Position numbers and translations under genes: made by a program. From Agrobacterium leguminum (GTDB lineage: Bacteria > Pseudomonadota > Alphaproteobacteria > Rhizobiales > Rhizobiaceae): DNA of 64,000 bases. Shown here one piece after another: positions 45,547 to 54,749 of the stretch (its first letter is position 1; every line of letters begins with the position of its first letter). Location: contig NZ_JADQWB010000002.1 in NCBI RefSeq assembly GCF_015704895.1, positions 434,001 through 498,000 on the forward strand, in the 5' to 3' direction. The notes beneath the pieces were generated by a model. The model ran no database searches, was not told the DNA's origin, and saw only the letters and a program-made list of their open reading frames with translations.

Positions 45547-46284
45547 TCAGCTGTTATGCGAGGGCGAAAACTGCGCAATGAGGGCGTGCCGGTCACCGGG
45601 ATAGGTGACACGGACACGGGTGATATAATCCGCCCCATGCCAGGTCCGCCGATCAATGACCAGACAGGCAGCACCGGAAGCAATGCCGAGCACCGCCGCA
45701 TTTTTACGGTCGGCGGAAACGGCGCTGATACGATGTTCGGCCGCACTCCAGGGCACCATCTTCAGCAGCCATGTCCCCGGCCCGATCTGTGAAAAATCCG
45801 CGGCTTCCGCCTCCGGAACGGCGGTGGTATTGACGATGCGCTCTTCAAGGCAAAAGGGAACGCCGCCGGCGAAGTGCGTGCAGGTGAGCTCCAAGACCGG
45901 GGCGTCGGCGGCAAGCGCCATGGCCGCGCCGTCTTCTTCCCCCGCAGGGCGCAGCCGTCGTTTGTCGAGACGGTAACCGTAGACCAGACCCAGCGCCTGC
46001 ACCTCCCGCTCGATATCGTGGATTTCCAGAACGGCGGATTGCGCATGGGGCTGGCGAACGAAGGTGCCGAGACGGCGGCGTCTTTCGATGAGTCCGCGCT
46101 GCACCAATTCGCCGAGAGCCTTGTTCACCGTCATGCGCGAACAGGCATATTGCCGGGTCATCTCGTGTTCGAAGGGAATACGATAACCCGGCGGCCATTC
46201 GCCCGACATGATGTGGCGCTCGACATCATTGCGGATGCGCTCGTGCAGCGATTTTTCCTGAAGATCGGCGCCTGTGCTCCTCAT
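45547..46284 (-). CDS. hutC: GntR-family regulator, HutC subfamily
   Basis: 245-residue regulator with an N-terminal winged HTH (MTRQYACSRMTVNKALGELV near residues 42-61) and a UTRA ligand domain. It resembles histidine-utilisation repressor HutC (LHERIRNDVERHIMSGEW, CTHFAGGVPFCLEER). No hut enzymes are in the window; instead an ABC transporter lies upstream on the same strand, with a TTGTCTAGACAA-type operator before its first gene. Symbol is by similarity; the real ligand may differ. Confidence 0.82.
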   Translation of the reverse strand: MRSTGADLQEKSLHERIRNDVERHIMSGEWPPGYRIPFEHEMTRQYACSRMTVNKALGELVQRGLIERRRRLGTFVRQPHAQSAVLEIHDIEREVQALGLVYGYRLDKRRLRPAGEEDGAAMALAADAPVLELTCTHFAGGVPFCLEERIVNTTAVPEAEAADFSQIGPGTWLLKMVPWSAAEHRISAVSADRKNAAVLGIASGAACLVIDRRTWHGADYITRVRVTYPGDRHALIAQFSPSHNS

Positions 46285-46318
46285 CCCGATGCTTTTATCC
46301 TCCCTTTTGCCTGATCAA

Positions 46319-47104
46319 CTATCCATGGGCAGCGGCGGCGATCGCCTCGCTGCGGATTTCCTCCGTAAGCTTGGCGCGCAGCTCAGAAAATTCCGGGCTG
46401 GCCTTGACGGTGTAGTGACGCGGATGCGGCAGGTCGACCGGCGTGATCGACTTGATGCGACCCGGCCTTGCGGACATGGTCACCACACGCGACGCCATGA
46501 AGACCGCCTCTTCGATATCGTGTGTGACGAAAATGACCGTCTTCTGCTCCCGCTCCCATATACCGAGCAGCAGTTCCTGCATCAGTCCGCGCGTCTGGTT
46601 GTCGAGAGCGCCGAAAGGCTCGTCGAGTAGCAGGATTTTCGGGCCGTTCGCCAGGGCACGGGCAATGGCCGTTCTCTGCTGCATGCCGCCGGAGAGCTGT
46701 TTCGGCCAATGGTTCTCGAAGCCGCGCAGGCCGACCTTGTCGATATAGCTGTCGACAATCTCCCATTTTTCCTTCTCGGCAACGCCGCGTTCGCGCAGGC
46801 CGAAGGCGACGTTTTCGCGGATCGTCAGCCAGGGAAACAGGGTGTAGGACTGGAACACCATGCCGCGATCCGCCCCCGGCCCCGTCACCGCCCTGCCGGA
46901 CAGCAGCACTTCGCCCGTCGTTGGGCGGTCGAGACCGGCGATGATGCGCAGCAAGGTCGATTTTCCACATCCCGACGGGCCGAGGATGGTGACGAAATCA
47001 TTGCGGGGGATTTCCAGATCGGTGGGCTGGAGGGCCAGCGTCGGCTGCCCGCCCTGCACACCCGGAAAAGTGCGGCTGACGCCCTTGATAACGAGTTCGC
47101 TCAT
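46319..47104 (-). CDS. NitT/TauT-type ABC transporter ATP-binding protein
   Basis: 261-residue ATPase. Walker A GPSGCGKST near residue 43, signature LSGGMQQRTAIARALA near 138, Walker B ILLLDEPFGALDNQT near 158. Family members import nitrate, taurine, sulfonates or pyrimidine precursors. Its start overlaps the permease stop by one base. Located 34 bp before the HutC-like regulator, so probably one operon. Confidence 0.88.
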   Translation of the reverse strand: MSELVIKGVSRTFPGVQGGQPTLALQPTDLEIPRNDFVTILGPSGCGKSTLLRIIAGLDRPTTGEVLLSGRAVTGPGADRGMVFQSYTLFPWLTIRENVAFGLRERGVAEKEKWEIVDSYIDKVGLRGFENHWPKQLSGGMQQRTAIARALANGPKILLLDEPFGALDNQTRGLMQELLLGIWEREQKTVIFVTHDIEEAVFMASRVVTMSARPGRIKSITPVDLPHPRHYTVKASPEFSELRAKLTEEIRSEAIAAAAHG

Positions 47105-47877
47105 CAGGCAAGCCTCCAGGCGAAAAGCTTCCGGTTCAGCGATTTAAACGCGAAGTCCGAAATAAGACCGATAATGCCGATGACGATGATGCCGAAGATG
47201 ATCTGCCCGGTCGCCATCAGCGCCTGGCTGTTGATGATCATATAGCCGATGCCCGAGGAGGCGCCGATCAGTTCAGCGACAATGACATAGGTCCAGGCCC
47301 AGCCGAGAACGAGACGGAGGATTTCCGCAATATCGGGCGCATTGGCGGGAATGAGAACACGACGAACAACGCCCCGGTCCTTCGCACCAAGCGTATAGGC
47401 GGCCTCCACCAGATCACGCCGCGTGCCGGCGACAGCCACGGCCACCATCAGGATGATCTGGAACACCGCGCCGATGAAGATCACCAGCAGCTTCTGCATC
47501 TCGCCGATGCCGGCCCAGAGAATGAGGAGCGGCACGAAGGCGGAAGCCGGCAGATAGCGTGCGAAGGAGACGAAAGGCTCAAGCAGCGCCTCGATGGGCT
47601 TATAGGCCCCCATGGCGATGCCGACCGGCACGGCAACGAGCGATGCCAGCACGAAACCGCCGACCACGCGCCAGATTGTCATGCCGATATCGCTGGCAAA
47701 ACCCTGATCGGTCAGCAAATAGATGCCGTCCTTCAGCATGGTGATGGGGTCGGCCAGAAAGGTCGGCGATACGAAACCGCCCAGCGTGGCAAAGCCCCAG
47801 GCGGAAAAAAACAGCACGAAGAACAGGATGCCGAGAGCAATTCTCGTGCTGTTCCTTATGGGTTGAAGAGGTTGCAT
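47104..47877 (-). CDS. NitT/TauT-type ABC transporter permease
   Basis: 257-residue inner-membrane permease with six membrane segments and the coupling loop EAAYTLGAKDRGVVRRVLIPANAP near residues 166-189. Start at 47877 is preferred to the longer frame from 47982, which lacks hydrophobic or family features in its first 35 residues. Confidence 0.88.
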   Translation of the reverse strand: MQPLQPIRNSTRIALGILFFVLFFSAWGFATLGGFVSPTFLADPITMLKDGIYLLTDQGFASDIGMTIWRVVGGFVLASLVAVPVGIAMGAYKPIEALLEPFVSFARYLPASAFVPLLILWAGIGEMQKLLVIFIGAVFQIILMVAVAVAGTRRDLVEAAYTLGAKDRGVVRRVLIPANAPDIAEILRLVLGWAWTYVIVAELIGASSGIGYMIINSQALMATGQIIFGIIVIGIIGLISDFAFKSLNRKLFAWRLA

Positions 47878-48015
47878 CTGTCGCCTGTCCGGAAAACCGG
47901 CGCGGCACCTTCGCCGCGCCATCAGAACGCCGTGCGCGTTTCGTGACGCACAATCGACGCACTCACTTGTCTTTGGCTGCAATATTCCCTGCAGGGAATG
48001 CGGCCGCCTTTTCTG

Positions 48016-48957
48016 TTACTTGATGAAGGACGTATCCGCGAGGGTCGAAAGATCGGGTTTCGACTTTATCACGCCGATTTCCAGCAGCAGGTCCGCCGAT
48101 TTTTCCGAGAATGCCTTGAATTCACCCTCGAAAAACTTCTGGTTGGCGGCCTTATCCTGCCATTCGAGGAACTTTGCCGAAGCGGCAAAGGCCTCGCCGG
48201 TCTGCTTCACATCCGCCCCCATCGTCGCATAGGACTTTTCGGGATCGGCCTTGATGAGCTCGAGGGCCTGGAAATAGCTGTCCGCCAGGGCTTTCGCCGC
48301 CTGCGGATTGGCCTTCAGGAAATCCGGGGTGCAACCGAACGTATCCATGACGGCGGGATAATCCAGCGTCGTGGCGAGGATTTTGCCCTTGTCGGGGGCG
48401 GCGCGGACGGTGGACAGATAGGGCTCATAGGTCATGGCCGCATCATTTTGACCGGCAACGAATGCCTGCGCGGCCGGTCCCGGCTCGAGGTTGACGACCT
48501 TGACGTCTTTAAGAGTGAGGCCGTTTTCCTTGAGGATCCAGGCAAGGAAGAAATAAGGGGAGGTGCCCGGCGCGGAGGCGGCAACCGTCTTGCCTTTCAG
48601 GTCCGCGACCTTGGCAACATCACTGCGCACCGCAATGCCATCCGCGCCATGCGACTTGTCCATCTGGAAAATCTGGGTGGATTTCACGCCATTGGCATTC
48701 CACGCGATCCATGTTTCCACCGTGGTGGCGGCGCACTGAATGTCACCGGAAGCAAGGGCCAGATGGCGGCTCGCCTGCGGGATTTTCTTGATGTCGACCT
48801 TCAGGCCGTTCTTTTCGAAAATGCCGGCCTGTTTGGCGAGCGTCAGCGGCGCAAAACCGGTCCAGCCGGACATGCCAATCGTCACCGACGTCTCGGCATA
48901 GGCGGAAGCGGATGAAAAGAGCGCGGCGACTGTGGCGAGAACCCATGTTTTCTTCAT
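48016..48957 (-). CDS. NitT/TauT-type ABC transporter substrate-binding protein
   Basis: 313-residue periplasmic protein, signal peptide MKKTWVLATVAALFSSASA-YAE. Mature start TSVTIGMSGWTGFAPLTLAK is like SsuA/TauA/NMT1 proteins. First gene of the transporter operon; behind it lies a HutC-type operator. The ligand is not predicted from sequence. Confidence 0.87.
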   Translation of the reverse strand: MKKTWVLATVAALFSSASAYAETSVTIGMSGWTGFAPLTLAKQAGIFEKNGLKVDIKKIPQASRHLALASGDIQCAATTVETWIAWNANGVKSTQIFQMDKSHGADGIAVRSDVAKVADLKGKTVAASAPGTSPYFFLAWILKENGLTLKDVKVVNLEPGPAAQAFVAGQNDAAMTYEPYLSTVRAAPDKGKILATTLDYPAVMDTFGCTPDFLKANPQAAKALADSYFQALELIKADPEKSYATMGADVKQTGEAFAASAKFLEWQDKAANQKFFEGEFKAFSEKSADLLLEIGVIKSKPDLSTLADTSFIK

Positions 48958-49036
48958 GATCTGAACCCCTTTTGATTTATTTTTGTGCGATGTTGTTTAT
49001 CGCTTTATTTGAGGCATGGTAGGCAGGGATTTTATA

Positions 49037-49110
49037 TTTGTCTAGACAAAATAGAAGCTTCCGAAGGCCTCCAGAAAGATTGCAAATACACCATCCGGCA
49101 TTCTAGACAT
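49037..49110. promoter_or_regulatory. Candidate HutC-type operators upstream of the ABC operon
   Basis: A perfect 14-bp palindrome TTTGTCTAGACAAA at 49037-49050, and a second partial site TTCTAGACAT at 49101-49110. They sit in the 205-bp divergent spacer between the binding-protein gene and the DUF1275 gene. The TGTCTA half-site is shared with the phnF dyad at 27016. Binding by the HutC-like regulator is inferred. Confidence 0.5.
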
Positions 49111-49162
49111 AGGATAACACGGCCCCGCGCGCAGGCCGCCGTTTTTCCATATCGAGCTTTCC

Positions 49163-49873
49163 ATGACCAGACAAAGACGTCGCAGTATCATCAGGGCAAG
49201 GCGAACCGGAACTGGAATTGCACTGGTTGCCGCCATTTCCTTCATCGCGGGCATGACGGATGCGGTGGGCCTGCATATTTCAGGTGACTTCGTATCCTTC
49301 ATGACCGGCAACACCACACGCGCCGCAGTCTCGATGGAGGCTGGCCTCTATTCCCACGCCGCGAAACTGCTTTTCGCAATCGTTGCCTTCGTGGCGGGCA
49401 ATGCCGGCGGCATCGTGGTGGCGCATAAGTTCGACCGGCGCATCTTCGCCGTTCTGATGGCGGTGGGATTGCTGGTAACAATTGCCGCGCTGCTCGGCGG
49501 CGAGACTTCCGCTCTTGCGCAATTTTATCTCGTCGTTTTCGCCATGGGCATGGTCAACGCCGCCGTTGAGCACATTGAGGGACTGCCAATCGGGCTTACC
49601 TATGTGACCGGCGCGCTTTCCCGCTTCGGCCGCGGCATCGGTCGTTTTCTTCTCGGCGAACGAAGCCTCGACTGGGGCATTCAGATCGTGCCATGGCTTG
49701 GCATGATATGCGGCGCGATATGCGGCGCCGTTCTCGCCGCCACCCTGCAATCGAATGCCCTTTGGGTGGTTGCGGCCACGGTTTTCGCCGTCGCCATCGC
49801 CACCTTCATCATCCCGCGCTCGCTTCGCCAGCGCTACAATCAAAGGGTCAAAATCCGGCGAATTACGCCTTGA
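49163..49873 (+). CDS. DUF1275 (YoaK-family) membrane protein
   Basis: 236-residue multi-pass protein of the YoaK/DUF1275 family. GMTDAVGLHISGDFVSFMTGN near residue 31 is the family signature; six hydrophobic segments follow. Function unknown; proposed transporter-like. Shares its upstream region with the divergent ABC operon, so it may respond to the same regulator. Confidence 0.82.
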   Translation: MTRQRRRSIIRARRTGTGIALVAAISFIAGMTDAVGLHISGDFVSFMTGNTTRAAVSMEAGLYSHAAKLLFAIVAFVAGNAGGIVVAHKFDRRIFAVLMAVGLLVTIAALLGGETSALAQFYLVVFAMGMVNAAVEHIEGLPIGLTYVTGALSRFGRGIGRFLLGERSLDWGIQIVPWLGMICGAICGAVLAATLQSNALWVVAATVFAVAIATFIIPRSLRQRYNQRVKIRRITP

Positions 49874-49885
49874 AAATCGTCGCCG

Positions 49886-50359
49886 TCACTTTCGCGAGAT
49901 GGTGACGAATTTCGTGCCGCGCACCCGCACCGTCATCAGGCAGGGCTCCTTGTCGGTACGCTCGCAATAACGCGGATGCATCTTCAGCACAAAAACCATG
50001 TTGCCGAAGCGCTTGATGAAATCATAGTCGTAAATTCGGGCCGTCGCGATCATCAGATAACCGCCCTCTTTCACCTGGACATAGAAATTATAGGGGCATC
50101 CCTCGTCGTCGCAGCTGCGGCCCTTTTCGCCGTCGCAATCGAGAACGCCGTGATTGACGACGGCGTCCATCAGCCCATCATTGTTGATATCCAGCCGCGT
50201 GACGAAATCGTCGCCGAAGGCCGCCACCTTGCACTCGTTGCGGAAATGGTCCTTCTCGTAGATCTCGGGATCGTTCACCAGTTGCTGCTGCGCCGAGAGC
50301 GCCACCGGAAACATCAAGAGAACCAGCGCCTGAAGAGCGGCAACGAGAGCGATTCGCAC
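49886..50359 (-). CDS. Small exported hypothetical protein with EF-hand-like loop
   Basis: 157 residues. I chose GTG 50359 because AAGGA stands 7 nt ahead and a clear signal peptide follows (MRIALVAALQALVLLMFPVALSAQ). The mature part has an EF-hand-like calcium loop, DINNDGLMD, and a cysteine pair pattern CDGEKGRSCDDEGCPY, suggesting disulfides. I do not recognise the family. It is convergent with the DUF1275 gene and divergent from the TRIC-like gene. Confidence 0.7.
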   Translation of the reverse strand: MRIALVAALQALVLLMFPVALSAQQQLVNDPEIYEKDHFRNECKVAAFGDDFVTRLDINNDGLMDAVVNHGVLDCDGEKGRSCDDEGCPYNFYVQVKEGGYLMIATARIYDYDFIKRFGNMVFVLKMHPRYCERTDKEPCLMTVRVRGTKFVTISRK

Positions 50360-50482
50360 GGCATTTTCCTTTGCATCCGTTTCGGTTATGGATGTTGCGA
50401 TCATCCGGGCGGCCAGCCTAGAGTTTAGTGCTTGCGCGACACTGACGTGTTCGCAGCCCTTGTTTCCGGGGGGAACCTTTTC

Positions 50483-51121
50483 ATGACGCTTCTGGGTTTT
50501 CTCGACTATGCCGGCGTCGCCATCTTTGCCGCAACCGGCGCGCTCGCCGCCTCGCGCAAGCAGCTCGACCTGATCGGCTTCCTGTTTTTCGCCGCCGCAA
50601 CCGGCATCGGCGGCGGCACGGTGCGCGATCTGGTGCTTGGCAGGACGCCGGTATTCTGGGTGGTGAACCCGACCTATATCCTCGTCTGCGTCTCGGTCGC
50701 GGTGCTGCTGTTTTTCACCGCGCATCTGTTCGAATCCCGTTACCGCGTACTGATCTGGCTCGATGCGCTGGGCCTTTCCGCTTATTGCGTCATGGGAGCA
50801 GCCAAGGGGCTTGCCGCCAGCGGCTCCGCAACCGTCGCCATCGTCACCGGCGTTCTGACGGCGACGTTCGGTGGTGTGCTGCGCGATATTCTCGCCGGCG
50901 AACCGTCCGTGTTGCTGCGGCCGGAGATCTACATCACCTGCGCGCTCTTGGGTTCCTCCACCTTCATTGTCGTCTATTTCCTCGGCGCACCGCTTTATGC
51001 CGCATCAGCCGCAGGCGTCCTTACGGCCTTCGCCGTCCGGTCAGGCGCGCTGATCTTCGGCTGGACTTTTCCGCCCTATAAGGCAAAGCCCGGCAGACGG
51101 CCGGAAGATGTCATGAAGTGA
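50483..51121 (+). CDS. TRIC-like/UPF0126 cation channel family protein
   Basis: 212-residue membrane protein of the trimeric intracellular cation channel/UPF0126 (YicG) family. Two homologous halves each carry the signature: ATGIGGGTVRDLVLGRTPVFW and TATFGGVLRDILAGEPSVLLR (about residues 37-57 and 127-147). ATG 50483 after GGGGGGAACC is preferred over 50432. Confidence 0.88.
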   Translation: MTLLGFLDYAGVAIFAATGALAASRKQLDLIGFLFFAAATGIGGGTVRDLVLGRTPVFWVVNPTYILVCVSVAVLLFFTAHLFESRYRVLIWLDALGLSAYCVMGAAKGLAASGSATVAIVTGVLTATFGGVLRDILAGEPSVLLRPEIYITCALLGSSTFIVVYFLGAPLYAASAAGVLTAFAVRSGALIFGWTFPPYKAKPGRRPEDVMK

Positions 51122-51147
51122 CATATAGAAATGACCGCCGAAAACAG

Positions 51148-51175
51148 AAATGGCGCCCGCGGGCGCCATTTTCAC
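51148..51175. terminator. Bidirectional terminator between the TRIC-like gene and irr
   Basis: Perfect 10-bp stem AAATGGCGCC/GGCGCCATTT around CGCG, 26 bp after the TRIC-like stop and 25 bp before the irr stop. T-rich on both strands, though short. Confidence 0.7.
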
Positions 51176-51196
51176 ATCCGCTATCGGACTGAAGCC

Positions 51197-51616
51197 TCAT
51201 CCGCGCTTGCGACGAAGGCGGATGACCACGTCCACATGGGCGATTTCCATGCCCTCGGGCGCTTCCGGCAAATTGTCGATCTGGAGGTTATTGACGGGAA
51301 TATCGAGAACCTCGTTCTCGCCCTCCACGAAGAAGTGGTGGTGATCCGAGACGTTGGTGTCGAAATAGGTGCGGGCGCCTTCCACGGCGAGAACACGGAT
51401 GAGGCCGGCTTCGGTGAACTGGTGCAGCGTATTGTAGACCGTGGCGAGAGAAACGGGCACGCCGGCGGTGACCGCCTCATCGTGCAGTTCCTCGACCGTC
51501 AGATGGCGATCGCCCTTTGCGAAAAGCAGATCGCCCAAAGCCACACGCTGTCGCGTGGGGCGCAGCCCCGAGCGCCGCAACCTCGTTCCGATATCCAATG
51601 TGGCGTCAAATGCCAT
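51197..51616 (-). CDS. irr: Iron response regulator Irr
   Basis: Fur-superfamily regulator that controls haem and iron genes in rhizobia in response to haem status. 139 residues from ATG 51616. GLRPTRQRVALGDLLF and VSLATVYNTLHQFTEAGLI form the winged HTH. The haem-sensing triple His (SDHHHFF, about residues 89-95) is present. The N-terminal haem motif GCPWHD of Bradyrhizobium Irr is absent, as in other Rhizobiaceae. Confidence 0.94.
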   Translation of the reverse strand: MAFDATLDIGTRLRRSGLRPTRQRVALGDLLFAKGDRHLTVEELHDEAVTAGVPVSLATVYNTLHQFTEAGLIRVLAVEGARTYFDTNVSDHHHFFVEGENEVLDIPVNNLQIDNLPEAPEGMEIAHVDVVIRLRRKRG

Positions 51617-51933
51617 GCAATCCCATTCCAAACAGAGGTATGAAACTTACCAATTGCATTAGCATATATCTTTTGCGGCGAGTGCTTTCAATAGTTTCGG
51701 CGTGGCTTAGGCGCGGCAAATGGCGGCAAACCGGCCATTCCTGCAAATTTCCTCTGGTTCCAGCCGTACGGTTCCTGTATGCGGACGGCATATTGAGGTA
51801 ATGACTTCTGCGAAGAAGGTTCGAAGACAAAGAATGTGGGCGGAGCGGCCTCTGCCCTTGCAGCGCTTCATTTTGAACCTAACTTGCTCTAGTGAAGTCG
51901 ATCAACACCAGTAACTGGGGAAGTGAAAGCGGT
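51617..51933. promoter_or_regulatory. irr-fabA divergent spacer with two candidate promoters
   Basis: For irr on the minus strand: TTGAAA (51686-51691), 17 bp, TATATG (51663-51668). For fabA on the plus strand: TTGCAG (51858-51863), 16 bp, TAACTT (51880-51885). No further gene was seen in this 317-bp spacer. Confidence 0.5.
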
Positions 51934-52449
51934 ATGGCAACGAGGCAATCAAGTTACAATTACGAGGAGATCCTGTCCTGCGGTCGCGGCGAATTGTTCG
52001 GCCCGGGAAATGCACAGCTCCCATTGCCCCCCATGCTCATGGTCCATCGCATTACCGAAATTTCCGAAACCGGCGGCGCCTTCGACAAGGGTTTCATCCG
52101 CGCCGAATACGATGTCAGCCCCGACGACTGGTATTTCCCCTGCCACTTCCAGGGCAACCCGATCATGCCGGGGTGCCTGGGCCTTGACGGCATGTGGCAG
52201 CTGACCGGTTTCTTCCTCGGCTGGCTGGGCGAAGAAGGCCGCGGCATGGCGCTGTCGACCGGCGAAGTGAAGTTCAAGGGCATGGTTCGCCCTCACACCA
52301 AGCTCCTTCAATATGGTATTGATTTCAAGCGCGTGATGCGCGGTCGTCTGGTGCTCGGAACCGCCGACGGCTGGCTCAAGGCGGATGGCGAAACCATCTA
52401 TCAGGCGACGGACCTGCGCGTAGGCCTGTCGAAGGAAAAGGCTGCCTGA
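51934..52449 (+). CDS. fabA: 3-hydroxyacyl-ACP dehydratase/isomerase
   Basis: Introduces the double bond for unsaturated fatty acid synthesis (C10 stage). 171 residues from ATG 51934; the frame extends upstream to 51892 but adds 14 residues not found in FabA. Catalytic His71 in [13 protein letters not shown] and Asp85 in LGLDGMWQ match the E. coli pair. Followed by fabB and fabI. Confidence 0.96.
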   Translation: MATRQSSYNYEEILSCGRGELFGPGNAQLPLPPMLMVHRITEISETGGAFDKGFIRAEYDVSPDDWYFPCHFQGNPIMPGCLGLDGMWQLTGFFLGWLGEEGRGMALSTGEVKFKGMVRPHTKLLQYGIDFKRVMRGRLVLGTADGWLKADGETIYQATDLRVGLSKEKAA

Positions 52450-52524
52450 GGCAGACGGAATAGTCCTGACAAACGCCGGGCGGCTTCTGTCGTCCAGCCG
52501 AAATCTTAAGAAAAGGTCCCTTTC

Positions 52525-53748
52525 ATGAGACGAGTTGTTGTCACCGGCCTCGGTATTGTTTCTTCCATCGGCGGTGATGCCGCTGAAGTCACCGCATCGC
52601 TGCGCAATGCCAAATCCGGCATTTCATTTTCGCCGGATTTTGCCGAACACGGTTTCAAATGCCAGGTCTGGGGTAAGCCGTCTCTCGACCCGACCGATCT
52701 GGTCGACCGCCGCGCCATGCGCTTCCTGTCGCAGGGCGGCGCGTGGAACCATGTCGCGATGAAGCAGGCGATCGCCGATTCCGGTCTCGAAGAGAGCGAC
52801 ATCAGCGGCAATGAGCGCACCGGCATCATCATGGGTTCGGGCGGTCCTTCCACCCGCACCATCGTCGAGGCAGCCGATATCACGCTGAAGAACAACAGCC
52901 CGAAGCGCATCGGCCCCTTTGCCGTGCCGAAGGCCATGTCCTCCACCGCCTCCGCGACGCTCGCCACCTGGTTCAAGATCCATGGCGTCAACTACTCCAT
53001 CTCGTCGGCCTGCTCCACCTCGGCGCACTGCATCGGCAACGCCGCCGAAATGATCCAGTGGGGCAAGCAGGATGTGATGTTCGCGGGCGGCCATGAGGAT
53101 CTCGACTGGTCCATGTCCAACCTCTTCGACGCCATGGGCGCCATGTCGTCCAAATATAACGAGACGCCGAACGTCGCCTCGCGCGCCTATGACGTCAACC
53201 GCGACGGTTTCGTGATTGCCGGCGGTGCGGGCGTGCTGGTTCTCGAAGAGCTGGAACATGCCAAGGCGCGCGGCGCCAAGATTTACGCCGAAATCGTCGG
53301 TTACGGCGCGACCTCGGACGGTTACGACATGGTGGCGCCTTCAGGCGAAGGCGCGATCCGCTGCATGCGGCAGGCGCTTTCCACGGTCAAGGGCGACATC
53401 GACTACATCAATACCCATGGCACCTCGACGCCGGTTGGCGACAGCAAGGAAATCGGCGCGATCCGGGAAGTCTTCGGCGACAAAATCCCGCATATCCAGT
53501 CCACCAAGTCGCTCACCGGCCATTCGCTGGGTGCGGCCGGCGTTCAGGAATCGATCTACGGCCTGCTGATGATGCAGGAACGCTTCATCGGCGAAAGCGC
53601 GCATATTTCCGAGCTCGATCCCGAATTTGCGGGCGTTCCGATCGTTCGCAGCCGCATCGACAACGCCAAGATCGACACCATCCTTTCCAACTCCTTCGGC
53701 TTCGGCGGCACCAACGCCACGCTCGTCTTCCAGCGTCATAACGGATAA
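52525..53748 (+). CDS. fabB: 3-oxoacyl-ACP synthase I
   Basis: Condensing enzyme that elongates unsaturated acyl-ACP made by FabA. 407 residues. Nucleophile in [16 protein letters not shown] near residue 163; the two His in [11 protein letters not shown] near 298 and [12 protein letters not shown] near 333 complete the triad. AAAAGG precedes the start. Operon with fabA and fabI. Confidence 0.96.
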   Translation: MRRVVVTGLGIVSSIGGDAAEVTASLRNAKSGISFSPDFAEHGFKCQVWGKPSLDPTDLVDRRAMRFLSQGGAWNHVAMKQAIADSGLEESDISGNERTGIIMGSGGPSTRTIVEAADITLKNNSPKRIGPFAVPKAMSSTASATLATWFKIHGVNYSISSACSTSAHCIGNAAEMIQWGKQDVMFAGGHEDLDWSMSNLFDAMGAMSSKYNETPNVASRAYDVNRDGFVIAGGAGVLVLEELEHAKARGAKIYAEIVGYGATSDGYDMVAPSGEGAIRCMRQALSTVKGDIDYINTHGTSTPVGDSKEIGAIREVFGDKIPHIQSTKSLTGHSLGAAGVQESIYGLLMMQERFIGESAHISELDPEFAGVPIVRSRIDNAKIDTILSNSFGFGGTNATLVFQRHNG

Positions 53749-53754
53749 TTGCCC

Positions 53755-54561
53755 ATGAACGGCATCATGCAGGGTAAACGCGGCCTCATCATGGGCGTCG
53801 CAAACAATCATTCCATCGCCTGGGGTATCTCCAAGGCGCTTGCGGCACAGGGCGCGGAACTGGCCTTCACCTATCAGGGTGAAGCGCTCGGCAAGCGTGT
53901 GAAACCGCTCGCCGCCGAACTCGGATCCGATTTCATCGTGCCATGCGATGTCGAGGATATCGCCTCGGTCGACGCCTTGTTCGCGACGATCCGCGAAAAA
54001 TGGGGCTCGCTGGATTTCATCGTCCATGCCATCGGCTTTTCCGACAAGAACGAGCTGAAGGGCCTCTACGCGGATACGACGCGCGAGAATTTCAGCCGCA
54101 CCATGGTCATTTCCTGCTTCTCCTTCACGGAAATCGCCAAGCGCGCCGCCGAACTGATGACCAATGGCGGCTCGATGCTGACGCTGACCTATAATGGTTC
54201 GCAGCGTGTCATTCCGAACTACAACGTCATGGGCGTCGCCAAGGCGGCTCTTGAAGCGTCCGTCCGCTATCTCGCCGCCGACTACGGCCCGCGCGATATT
54301 CGCGTTAACGCCATCTCGGCCGGTCCGGTCCGCACGCTGGCGGGCGCCGGCATCTCGGATGCGCGGGCGATCTACGCATGGAACCAGAAAAATGCGCCGC
54401 TTCGGCGGACGGCGGATATCGACGATATCGGCGGATCGGCGCTTTACCTGCTGTCCAATCTGTCGCGCGGCGTAACCGGCGAATGCCATTATGTGGACTG
54501 TGGTTATAACATCACCTCCACACCCACGCTGGAGGTTCTCTCCAAAGCGGATGCGGAATAA
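53755..54561 (+). CDS. fabI: Enoyl-ACP reductase (NADH)
   Basis: Short-chain dehydrogenase-type enoyl reductase, last step of the elongation cycle and the triclosan target. 268 residues. Cofactor motif GVANNHSIAWGI near residue 14 and catalytic Tyr/Lys in NYNVMGVAKAAL near 157-164. It starts 6 bp after the fabB stop. The fabA-fabB-fabI order is typical of Rhizobiaceae near irr. Confidence 0.95.
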   Translation: MNGIMQGKRGLIMGVANNHSIAWGISKALAAQGAELAFTYQGEALGKRVKPLAAELGSDFIVPCDVEDIASVDALFATIREKWGSLDFIVHAIGFSDKNELKGLYADTTRENFSRTMVISCFSFTEIAKRAAELMTNGGSMLTLTYNGSQRVIPNYNVMGVAKAALEASVRYLAADYGPRDIRVNAISAGPVRTLAGAGISDARAIYAWNQKNAPLRRTADIDDIGGSALYLLSNLSRGVTGECHYVDCGYNITSTPTLEVLSKADAE

Positions 54562-54584
54562 GCGTCCGTTTCAGCTTCGACAAA

Positions 54585-54609
54585 AGCCCGGCCATGTGCC
54601 GGGCTTTTT
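54585..54609 (+). terminator. Rho-independent terminator of the fabABI operon
   Basis: Perfect 8-bp stem AGCCCGGC/GCCGGGCT around CATGT with a TTTTT tail, 24 bp after the fabI stop. Confidence 0.85.
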
Positions 54610-54646
54610 ATATTGTGGGTCGTATCAATTTCGGAAATCACTAAAG

Positions 54647-54652
54647 TATAAT
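54647..54652 (+). promoter_or_regulatory. -10 box (TATAAT) before the TadE-like pair
   Basis: Perfect TATAAT about 98 bp ahead of the first TadE-like gene, in AT-rich sequence. The -35 region is weak, so activation is possible. Confidence 0.35.
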
Positions 54653-54749
54653 TTATTGGAGTAACTGAATTTAAACATCGGGTGGTTATGGTCCGCAACA
54701 AATTCAACGGTTGCGCTTGCCGCATATTCTTAGAGATCGATATCGCCTC

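Noticed and set aside
49037..49050. Possible attachment site or restriction-site artefact (contains TCTAGA)
   Set aside because: No integrase or mobile genes nearby; placement in a divergent promoter region fits an operator better.
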